A DNA stretch of 17,209 bases from an uncultured Candidatus Melainabacteria bacterium (GTDB taxonomy: Bacteria; Cyanobacteriota; Vampirovibrionia; Gastranaerophilales; Gastranaerophilaceae): positions 1 through 17,209 of the forward strand of contig CALAFU010000059.1 of the NCBI GenBank assembly GCA_937891325.1. Reading direction: 5' to 3'. The notes below the pieces were generated by a model, which searched no databases, was not told where the DNA came from, and saw only the letters and a list, made by a program, of their open reading frames with translations. This document shows positions 6,714 through 13,794 of this stretch, piece by piece. Every line of letters begins with the position of its first letter. Position 1 is the stretch's first letter. The position numbers were made by a program, and so were the translations under genes.

Positions 6714-8318
6714 TTACTTGATTAAGCAAGTTCCTTTTTCGTTGTGATATCTAGTAGCTTTTTCGATTGCTCTATCCATTGAAAGTGCTATATCGTGTCT
6801 TGTGATACTTTGAGAAAGACCGCTGAATAACTGTTCTCTAGCAATTTTTGCGTTATTAAATACAACAATAACGTGAATATTATCTCCTTTTAACCTTGAA
6901 ATCATAGTTTCTAAGGCAAAAGTTGCTGAAATATCCATAGATTTAATCTTTTGGCAATCTACAATAATGGTTTCTTTCTTTAGAAGTGCTTCACTTCTTG
7001 CCAAAACAGTTGAAGCTGAGCCAAAGAAGAACATTCCGTCGATGTGTAAAATTCCAAGATATAATTTGCAATCGCCGTCTAGGTTTGGTATTTCGTGGTC
7101 GTAAGTGTTTACTTTCAAGTCTTGAGTTGCTCTTGCAGCAAATAATACCGCAGAAAGAACGATACCTACACCAACAGCAAAGATTAAATCATCAATAACA
7201 GTTAGTACAAATACAGTTGCCATTACTAAAATGTCTGCTTTTGATGAATGTGCAATTACTTTCAAATATTTGTAGTCAATTATGTCAATACCAACCTTGA
7301 TAAGGATTGCAGCAAGTACTGCAAGTGGAATTTGTGAAGCGAAAGGTGCTAAAAATAGCACTACGCAGATTAAAAAGATTGAATGAACAACACCTGATAA
7401 TCTTCCTGTCGCACCGCTATTGATGTTGATTAGTGTTCTCATGGTAGCGCCTGCACCTGCTAAACCTCCAAACATACCTGCTAAAGCGTTACCAATACCT
7501 TGTCCTACAAGTTCTCTATTTGAATTATGTTTTGTGTTTGTAATTGAATCAACCACCAAGCATGTTAATAGAGAGTCGATAGAGCCAAGTACTGCAAGGG
7601 TTATAGCTAAAGGTAAAATTGCTTGAAAATCATGAAAAGAAATTAATCCAAGCTCAAAATGAGGTAAACCTAAAGGAATTTCGCCAATAGTTTTTACGTC
7701 AAAATGAAACGCCATTGAAACAACTGTACCAATAACAAGTGCTAAAAGTGAGGTTGGACAGTACTTTACAATTTTCTTTGGTGTTAAAAATATTATTGCT
7801 AAAGCAATTATGCTTAATATAATTGCCGGATAGCTTATTTCTGGCAGGTGTTTAAACACTTGAAAAATCTGTTCAATAGGTGTGCCACTTGCCTCAAGTC
7901 CTAAAAACGGTGCAAGTTGAAGTAGGATAATGATTACACCAATTCCACACATAAAGCCTGATACAACAGGATATGGCACAAAGTGAATTAACTTTGCAAC
8001 CCCCGTAAATGACAAACAGATTTGGACTAAACCAGCCAAAAAGATTGCCATAAAAATAATTTTAGGGTTATCGGGGTAAGTTAAAACGAGTGATGCTATA
8101 ACTACTGTCATTGGACCTGTTGGACCTGAAATTTGAGTTGCTGTTCCGCCAAAAATTGAAGCGAAAAGTCCGACAATAATTGCGCCCCAAAGCCCTGCTG
8201 CCGCTCCGAGTCCGCTGGATACCCCAAAGGCTAAGGCTAAAGGTAATGCGATTACACTAGCTGTAATGCCACCGAAAAGATTACCTTTTAAATTTGTAAA
8301 CATCGTTGTCTTAGTCAT
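6714..8318 (-). CDS. bicA: BicA-like SulP bicarbonate transporter with STAS domain
   Basis: Inner-membrane anion transporter, most likely Na+-dependent bicarbonate uptake. It has 534 residues: a SulP membrane domain with many hydrophobic helices (about 12-395) and a cytoplasmic STAS domain (about 418-525). Compared from memory with cyanobacterial BicA it shares long stretches: GGTATQISGPTGPMTV (58-73), VSGFMCGIG...LLQLAPFLG (119-140), IDSLLT (247-252) where D248 matches the Na+-site aspartate of BicA, HNSNRELVGQGIGN (264-277), GGLAGAGATM (284-293) and IPLAVLA (330-336). AAAGAGG at 8324-8330 supports the start. The divergent carbonic anhydrase supports bicarbonate over sulfate. Sulfate or another anion remains possible, so the symbol is tentative. 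Confidence 0.85.
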   Translation of the reverse strand: MTKTTMFTNLKGNLFGGITASVIALPLALAFGVSSGLGAAAGLWGAIIVGLFASIFGGTATQISGPTGPMTVVIASLVLTYPDNPKIIFMAIFLAGLVQICLSFTGVAKLIHFVPYPVVSGFMCGIGVIIILLQLAPFLGLEASGTPIEQIFQVFKHLPEISYPAIILSIIALAIIFLTPKKIVKYCPTSLLALVIGTVVSMAFHFDVKTIGEIPLGLPHFELGLISFHDFQAILPLAITLAVLGSIDSLLTCLVVDSITNTKHNSNRELVGQGIGNALAGMFGGLAGAGATMRTLININSGATGRLSGVVHSIFLICVVLFLAPFASQIPLAVLAAILIKVGIDIIDYKYLKVIAHSSKADILVMATVFVLTVIDDLIFAVGVGIVLSAVLFAARATQDLKVNTYDHEIPNLDGDCKLYLGILHIDGMFFFGSASTVLARSEALLKKETIIVDCQKIKSMDISATFALETMISRLKGDNIHVIVVFNNAKIAREQLFSGLSQSITRHDIALSMDRAIEKATRYHNEKGTCLIK

Positions 8319-8394
8319 TGTAACCTCTTTCTATAAATGATAAAATTGTGTTTAATAATTATAATATATATAGATAAGAAAGGATATAATATTT
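8319..8394. promoter_or_regulatory. Divergent promoter region, SulP / carbonic anhydrase
   Basis: A 76-bp, very AT-rich gap between divergent starts holds both promoters. Several TATAAT-like boxes are present (for example 8361-8366), too many to choose one by eye. The ribosome sites are AAAGAGG (8324-8330, minus) and AAAGGA (8379-8384, plus). The short shared gap makes joint regulation likely. Confidence 0.5.
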
Positions 8395-8973
8395 ATGAAC
8401 GATATTCAAAAACAAGAGATTCAGCGATTAATGGAAGGCAATGAGCGCTTTGTTAAAGGCGAATGTTCTTGTCATACTCGTAATCTTGAGACTTTAAAAC
8501 AGTTTATGACACATCAAGAGCCTAAAACTATTATTTTGAGCTGTTCAGACTCTCGTGTAATTCCTGAAGTTATCTTTGATTGCGGAATTGGTGAACTTTT
8601 TGTGGTTAGAACCGCAGGTGCAACAATTGGTTTAACTTTTGATATCTTAGAAAGTATTGAATTTGGGGTATCTAAACTTAAAGCACCTCTTCTAATTCTT
8701 TTAGGACACGATGATTGCGGCGTTACAAAATATGCAAAAGATTATTACTCAGAAAATAAAGAGTCTTACACCTCAATTATGAGTAATTTATGCCCGATTG
8801 TAGAAGAACAAGGTCATTTGCATTACGACGAAATTACAAAAATGCATACTCAAACTCTTATAAAACTATTAAAAGAACGCTCTATGATTATCAACGAGGC
8901 TGTTTCTAGTGGAAATTTAGAAATTGTTGGTGCGCATTTCCATTTTGATACAGGAAAAATTAATTTACTCTAA
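8395..8973 (+). CDS. Beta-class carbonic anhydrase
   Basis: Zinc enzyme interconverting CO2 and bicarbonate. It has 192 residues, the usual length for short bacterial beta-type enzymes. Seen: zinc ligands C50, H105 and C108; the catalytic dyad D52-R54 within CSDSR (50-54); FDCGIGELFVVRTAGA (61-76), matching the family's 'GD-FVVRNAGN' region with E and T substitutions; and GHDDCGV (104-110). The last residues, EIVGAHFHFDTGKINLL, match the common 'G..YD..TG.v..L' ending, here with H-F-H-F-D. The ATG is preceded by AAAGGA, ten bases away. Divergence from the BicA-like gene suggests a joint inorganic-carbon role, supplying bicarbonate for carboxylases or buffering. Confidence 0.95.
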   Translation: MNDIQKQEIQRLMEGNERFVKGECSCHTRNLETLKQFMTHQEPKTIILSCSDSRVIPEVIFDCGIGELFVVRTAGATIGLTFDILESIEFGVSKLKAPLLILLGHDDCGVTKYAKDYYSENKESYTSIMSNLCPIVEEQGHLHYDEITKMHTQTLIKLLKERSMIINEAVSSGNLEIVGAHFHFDTGKINLL

Positions 8974-8980
8974 ATTTTTT

Positions 8981-9006
8981 CTGTGTTATAAATAAAATGT
9001 ACACAG
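8981..9006 (+). promoter_or_regulatory. Inverted repeat upstream of typA
   Basis: CTGTGT (8981-8986) and ACACAG (9001-9006) flank TATAAATAAAAT, which includes a plausible -10 box (TATAAA, 8987-8992). The symmetry around a promoter-like element is compatible with an operator. Six-bp arms are short, so chance is a real possibility. Confidence 0.3.
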
Positions 9007-9031
9007 ACGAAATAATGGAAGAATTGGAATT

Positions 9032-10825
9032 ATGGACATAGAAAAATTACGCAATATCGCGATTATTGCACACGTTGACCACGGTAAAACTTCAATGGTA
9101 GATTGTATGTTGAAACAAAGTGGTGTATTTAGAGACAACCAAGAAGTTCAAGCGTGCGTTTTGGACTCAAACGATTTGGAAAGAGAACGTGGTATTACAA
9201 TTCTTTCTAAAAACATTTCAGTAGATTACAAAGGTTACCATATCAACGTTGTAGACACCCCAGGCCACGCAGATTTTGGTGGTGAAGTAGAACGTGTATT
9301 AGGTATGGTTGACGGCGCTTTGTTAATCGTTGATGCTGCTGAAGGTCCAATGCCTCAAACAAGATTTGTATTGTCAAAGGCATTAGAATTAGGTTTGAAA
9401 ATCATTGTTGTAATTAACAAAATTGATAAACCTGCTGCTGAACCAGATTTAGCACTAGACAAAGTGTTCGACTTATTCACAGAATTGACTGATAATGAAG
9501 AATTAATCGACTTCCCAATCATTTATGCAAGCTCTTTACAAGGTTTTGCTAAAAAAGAATTGGAAGATGAAAGCGATAATATTGCACCTTTAATGGATTG
9601 CATTATCGAAAATATTAAACACCCAGAAGGTGATGCTGATGCAAACCTTCAATTTCACGTAACTACATTAGATTACAATGATTACGTTGGTCGTATCGCA
9701 ATCGGTAGAATTAAAAACGGACACTTGAAATCTCAAGAAACATTATCTTTAATCAAGGCTGACGGTTCTGTTCAAAGATGCAAAATTACAAAATTATTTG
9801 GTTTCCACGATTTAGGTCGTGTAGAAATTGAAGAAGCTTCTGCTGGTGATATTGTCGGTATTGCAGGTTTCCCAGATGTTCAAATTGGTGAAACAATTTC
9901 TTCGTTAGATAATCCTGTAGCGTTACCATTAATTCACATTGACGAACCTACATTACAAATGAATTTCTCTGTAAATGACAGCCCTTACGCTGGTCAAGAA
10001 GGTAAATTTGTAACCTCTCGTCAATTAAGAAAAAGATTGTATGACGAACTAGAAAAAAATGTTAGTATGAGAGTTGAAGATACTGAAAATACTGATAAAT
10101 GGGTTGTTTCAGGACGTGGTGAATTACATTTAAGTATTTTAATTGAAACAATGCGTCGTGAAGGTTATGAATTCCAAGTATCTAAACCAGAAGTTATTTA
10201 CAAGACTATTGACGGAGTTCAAATGGAACCTTATGAAAACTTATTCTTAGATGTTCCAGATGAATGTACAGGTTCTTGTATTGAACGTTTAGCTGGCAGA
10301 AAAGCTCAAATGATTGATATGCAATCAACAGGCGTTCGTTCTAAGCTAGAATTTGTAATTCCTGCAAGAGGCTTAATCGGATTTAAAGGTGAATTTATTC
10401 GTTTAACTCGTGGTGAAGGTATTATGTACCACACATTCAATAAATACGACACTTTAGCAGGTGATATTCCAAAACAAAGAATGGGTTCTTTAATCGCTTG
10501 GGAACAAGGTGAAGCAGTTCCTTATGCTTTAGATCAATTCGCTGATAGAGGTACTTTCTTCATCACTCCAAAAACTAAAGTTTACAAAGGAATGATTGTC
10601 GGAGAAGGTAACAGAGCACAAGACGTTGCTGTAAACGTATGTAAGACTAAGAAATTGACTAACATGCGTACTTCAACTGCTGATGCAATGGTTGTTTTAA
10701 AAGCACCTAAATTGTTATCTTTAGAAGAAGCTCTTGATTATATTGCAGATGATGAATTAGCAGAAATTACACCAGAAAGCATTAGATTAAGAAAAGCAGA
10801 TTTAACAAGAACAAGATTTAACTAA
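9032..10825 (+). CDS. typA: TypA/BipA ribosome-associated translational GTPase
   Basis: GTPase of the elongation-factor family that binds ribosomes and affects stress growth and 50S assembly at low temperature. It has 597 residues, close to the usual ~605. GTPase motifs are G1 AHVDHGKT (13-20), G2 RGITI (53-57), G3 DTPGH (75-79), G4 NKID (129-132) and a G5-like YASS. These are followed by domain II, then EF-G-like domains III and V with GRGELHLSILIETMRREG, and the TypA-specific C-terminal domain with ARGLIGFKGEF and NMRTSTADA. The ribosome site is weak (GGAAG/GGAA just upstream). An upstream ATG at 9015 is out of frame. The EamA gene follows by 11 nt, so the two are probably co-transcribed. 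Confidence 0.97.
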   Translation: MDIEKLRNIAIIAHVDHGKTSMVDCMLKQSGVFRDNQEVQACVLDSNDLERERGITILSKNISVDYKGYHINVVDTPGHADFGGEVERVLGMVDGALLIVDAAEGPMPQTRFVLSKALELGLKIIVVINKIDKPAAEPDLALDKVFDLFTELTDNEELIDFPIIYASSLQGFAKKELEDESDNIAPLMDCIIENIKHPEGDADANLQFHVTTLDYNDYVGRIAIGRIKNGHLKSQETLSLIKADGSVQRCKITKLFGFHDLGRVEIEEASAGDIVGIAGFPDVQIGETISSLDNPVALPLIHIDEPTLQMNFSVNDSPYAGQEGKFVTSRQLRKRLYDELEKNVSMRVEDTENTDKWVVSGRGELHLSILIETMRREGYEFQVSKPEVIYKTIDGVQMEPYENLFLDVPDECTGSCIERLAGRKAQMIDMQSTGVRSKLEFVIPARGLIGFKGEFIRLTRGEGIMYHTFNKYDTLAGDIPKQRMGSLIAWEQGEAVPYALDQFADRGTFFITPKTKVYKGMIVGEGNRAQDVAVNVCKTKKLTNMRTSTADAMVVLKAPKLLSLEEALDYIADDELAEITPESIRLRKADLTRTRFN

Positions 10826-10836
10826 TTTAAACAATT

Positions 10837-11691
10837 ATGATTAGAACAATAATCGCGTTATTTTTAAGAATCGTTTCAAACCCTTTAGCAAACGTATATC
10901 AAAAGAAAATTTGCGAAACAAATTCTTCGTTAATTTGCAATTTTTATACATACTTTATCTTAGGAATTTTGTGTGTTCCTTTTGCAATAAAAGTTAATTG
11001 GGTAAGTTTGCCAAAAGAGTTTTGGTTTTTTGCTATAACAGCCGGTTTGTTGTGTTCTGTTGGCAATGCGTGTTTAGTGAAAGCGTTACAAATAGGTGAA
11101 TTGTCTGTTTTAGGACCGATTAATTCTTACAAATCAGTTGTCGGAATGATTATTGCAATATTCATTTTGCACGAAATTCCAAGTTTGTTTGGTGTTTTGG
11201 GTGTTGTTTTAATCATTTGGGGCAGTTGGTTTGTTTTTGATACTCAAGCAGAAGGGTTTTCTTTAGCGTTATTTAAAAGAAAAGATATTTTGCTAAGGTT
11301 TACAGCCCTTATTTTAATGGGTATTGAGGCAGTTTTGTTAAAGAAGGTTATTCTACTTTCTTCTCCTGTAATCTCATTTATGCTTTGGTGTTGGGCTGGT
11401 GCATTTTTTGCTTTGATGTTGATTTTTATATTCAGAAAACCATTGACAAGAATAAAAAAAGAAGATATTTCAAAGTTTGCAATAGTTTGCTCAATGTTAG
11501 GTATAATGCAACTTACAACAAACTATGTTTTTGAAAATATGCAGGTTGGGTATGCATTGGCATTGTTCCAATTATCAACTCTAGTTAATTTATTCTTCGG
11601 CTGGAGATTTTTCCACGAAACCGATATGAAAAAGAAAATTATTGGTACGCTGATTATGGTTGTTGGTTCGGTGTTAATTATTTTGACTTAG
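10837..11691 (+). CDS. EamA-family (DMT superfamily) membrane transporter
   Basis: Inner-membrane transporter of unknown substrate; relatives export metabolites or amino acids. It has 284 residues, the normal length, with about ten hydrophobic helices in two repeated halves. The first half has the EamA pattern around P94-x-N-x-Y-K99, a conserved glutamate in LHE (113), then a glycine-rich last helix (GVLGVVLIIWG, 119-129). The second half repeats this with FHET (E261) and GTLIMVVGSVLIIL. A positively charged loop (about 200-212) separates late helices. It follows typA by 11 nt with no clear ribosome site and ends at the strong hairpin at 11701. Confidence 0.85.
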   Translation: MIRTIIALFLRIVSNPLANVYQKKICETNSSLICNFYTYFILGILCVPFAIKVNWVSLPKEFWFFAITAGLLCSVGNACLVKALQIGELSVLGPINSYKSVVGMIIAIFILHEIPSLFGVLGVVLIIWGSWFVFDTQAEGFSLALFKRKDILLRFTALILMGIEAVLLKKVILLSSPVISFMLWCWAGAFFALMLIFIFRKPLTRIKKEDISKFAIVCSMLGIMQLTTNYVFENMQVGYALALFQLSTLVNLFFGWRFFHETDMKKKIIGTLIMVVGSVLIILT

Positions 11692-11700
11692 AAAAGGTTT

Positions 11701-11740
11701 AAAAGAGGCGCGGTTGCAAAAGCAACCGCGCCTCTTTTGT
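11701..11740. terminator. Bidirectional terminator (EamA gene / M29 peptidase)
   Basis: A perfect 17-bp stem (arms 11701-11717 and 11722-11738, AAAA loop) sits between convergent genes. The flanking AAAAG/CTTTT runs give short T-tracts in both directions. Its GGCGCGG...CCGCGCC core is almost that of the hairpin at 6669-6703. Confidence 0.85.
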
Positions 11741-11776
11741 ATATTTGTCATACTGCATAAATTGCGGTATCGTTTA

Positions 11777-13561
11777 TTATATTTGGAATTGGTTATCTTT
11801 GATTAAAGTAACTTTTGTTCCGTCTTCTTTAACACCTTCAACAACTACGTTTGGACCGCCAATCATAAAGTCTGTATGGATATTTGAGTCGTTGATGTTG
11901 TTTTCGTTCATGTATTTTTGACGTTCTTTGTAATCTTTGATGTCTTCTGCACCGTCAAGACAATCGTCAAAACCTGCACCAACTGCAATGTGGCAAGCTG
12001 CGTTTTCGTCTAACAATGTATTATTAAATACTCTGCCTGTATGGAAGATTGGAGAGTTTGCAACAAGTGCAACTTCGCCTAACATATCACCACCTTCTGC
12101 CGATTTAATGTGTTCGCGCCATAATTCTTCGTTTTTGTCTGCGTAAACTTCAACAGCTTTACCGTTTTCAAATCTCATTCTGATACCTTCAACAAGGTTG
12201 CCGTTTAGGCAAAGCGGTAATGTTGTTGATACCCAACCGTTTGTTTTTGTTTTGTCAGGTGATGAGAAAACTTCTTCAGTTGGTGTGTTTGCCATGTATT
12301 CAACACCGTCGTCAGTATTTTTTGCTGCAGCTCTAAATCTTGATTTGTCGTGCATACCTACGTGTAAATCAGTTTTGCCGTCTGGTTTTTTAGTTTCAGG
12401 GTCAACGCTGTAAAAATGGATTTCTTTGAAGTGAAAATCATTCATTTTGTCAGCAACTGACATTAATTTTTGAGCGTGAGCTTTTAGTCCACCAACTCTG
12501 TTAATGTTTTTAGCATCTTCTGCTGCCATTTCAAGAGCTTTTATTGTGTCAGGAACATCTGCGTAAGTTTTCTTTACTGACATTGTTGTAGGAGCATAAA
12601 TAATGTTCCATTGGCTTTCAGGGCCTGATTTTCTGATAGGTTTAACAACTTCGTTTACAGCTTTTGTTTGCATAACGATACGTTTAGGGTCAACATCTGC
12701 CATACCTTCTGGGTCTTTACCTTCTAAGAATAGTCTTGCAGTTTTTCTGTCAACTCTTTCTTGCCACATATCTGCAACGTAAGAAGGTACGTCTTTTAGG
12801 GCATCTTCTGATGCGTATTTTAATTTAGCTTTACCGACAGGATCACCAGGTTCGTTAAAGTTTACATCAATCGGACCTGAACCGTTTTTGTATGCGTATT
12901 CAACAAATTTTAAAACATTTTTTTCGTGTTCACGTTCTGCTGAAATTGAGATGGGTTGACCTTTTTGAACATTTAGTAATGTGTGGAAAACTTCTTTTTC
13001 ATTGAAAGCGTCTGATAATTTCTTTTCAATGTGTTCTGGAATTTCAGTTTTTACAGTTTTTTTAACATCTTCTGTTTCTTTTGCTGTAAGTTTTGAAAGT
13101 TTGTATGGGTCATTGTTTGTATCAAATGTAATTGTTTTTGCGCCTTGTTTTTCGTAGTATTCAGCACGTTTTTGTTTGTATGAAAAATCAGGTTCTTTGC
13201 AATATTGTTTTTGCAAAGCGTCTATTTCAGGTTGAGCGATTTCTACGTGAACATCTTTAGCTCCACGTTTGTAGGCTTCTTCTGCAAATACTTTCAAGAA
13301 TGGTACATGAGTTTTATCAGCCTTAACTACAACAGCTTGACCTTTTTCCAATTTAATATCTTCATCTAAAATTTTATTTACTGCTGAAAGCATTTTTGTT
13401 TCAGGTGTTTGTTTTGCTTCTTTTGTTGCAGAAAGTTCAACTTTGTCTGCGTGCAAACCTTTGTTGTTTACTGCGTTTTCGTTACCCTTAACTTGCTGTG
13501 GTGTAACCTTGTTCATGATTGCCTTTGCTGTGTTCATAATTCCAACAGAGTTCATTTTCAT
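11777..13561 (-). CDS. M29-family (thermophilic-type) metallo-aminopeptidase, N-terminally extended
   Basis: Probably a dinuclear-metal aminopeptidase. It has 594 residues against about 410 for the family. Residues 1-55 are polar and without a signal peptide. About 58-150 is an extra copy of the start of the N-terminal domain, and about 185-330 is the canonical N-terminal domain (KYASEDALKDVPSYVADMW, DPKRIVMQ, NIIYAPTT). The catalytic half includes NTPTEEVFSSP (425-435), GDMLGEVALV (491-500), NNTLLDENAACHIAVG (513-528) and NINDSNIHTDFMIGG (555-569). Likely metal ligands are E430, E496, H524, H562 and D564. GAGGT at 13571-13575 supports the first ATG. Divergent from the gene at 13795. Catalysis is inferred from intact motifs; the extra domain is discussed in the findings. 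Confidence 0.88.
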   Translation of the reverse strand: MKMNSVGIMNTAKAIMNKVTPQQVKGNENAVNNKGLHADKVELSATKEAKQTPETKMLSAVNKILDEDIKLEKGQAVVVKADKTHVPFLKVFAEEAYKRGAKDVHVEIAQPEIDALQKQYCKEPDFSYKQKRAEYYEKQGAKTITFDTNNDPYKLSKLTAKETEDVKKTVKTEIPEHIEKKLSDAFNEKEVFHTLLNVQKGQPISISAEREHEKNVLKFVEYAYKNGSGPIDVNFNEPGDPVGKAKLKYASEDALKDVPSYVADMWQERVDRKTARLFLEGKDPEGMADVDPKRIVMQTKAVNEVVKPIRKSGPESQWNIIYAPTTMSVKKTYADVPDTIKALEMAAEDAKNINRVGGLKAHAQKLMSVADKMNDFHFKEIHFYSVDPETKKPDGKTDLHVGMHDKSRFRAAAKNTDDGVEYMANTPTEEVFSSPDKTKTNGWVSTTLPLCLNGNLVEGIRMRFENGKAVEVYADKNEELWREHIKSAEGGDMLGEVALVANSPIFHTGRVFNNTLLDENAACHIAVGAGFDDCLDGAEDIKDYKERQKYMNENNINDSNIHTDFMIGGPNVVVEGVKEDGTKVTLIKDNQFQI

Positions 13562-13794
13562 TGATTTTGTACCTCATTCATATACTAATATTACGTTGTC
13601 TGTTACAAAACACCTCAAGATAAATAGTTGCCATGTTTTTAGGGTAAATTTAACAATTGTTATAAATTTGTTACAAACTGTCTAATGTGCTTGCATGGAT
13701 TGAATGTTTTAGTTATCTTGTATTTAATACTAGATGTAATTATTTTTATTACAAGTAGATTTTATTTTAACTACAAGATATGTGAGGAAGGATT
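13562..13794. promoter_or_regulatory. Divergent regulatory region, 233 bp
   Basis: The gap between the M29 and fusion-protein starts is AT-rich and full of short repeats. The palindrome TAACAATTGTTA lies at 13651-13662. TGTTAYAAA occurs at 13601-13609, 13658-13666 and 13669-13677, the last two 11 bp apart. TACAAG occurs at 13750 and 13772, and inverted at 13717. TGTAAT/ATTACA flank 13741-13747. A plus-strand promoter candidate is TTGAAT (13700-13705), 17 nt, TTTAAT (13723-13728). No open frame is supported here. Confidence 0.5.
13784..13792 (+). promoter_or_regulatory. Strong ribosome binding site of the fusion gene
   Basis: GAGGAAGGA, two nucleotides before the ATG at its 3' end and seven from its first GAGG, is the strongest Shine-Dalgarno sequence in the window and fixes the start at 13795. 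Confidence 0.7.

Noticed and set aside
6714..8318. Sulfate permease assignment for the SulP gene
   Set aside because: The motif match to BicA and the adjacent carbonic anhydrase favour bicarbonate. Sulfate is not excluded.
13735..13753. TGTAAT-N7-ATTACA as an NtcA or CRP/FNR box
   Set aside because: The spacing does not match GTA-N8-TAC, TGTGA-N6-TCACA or TTGAT-N4-ATCAA; it is kept only as a generic operator-like repeat.
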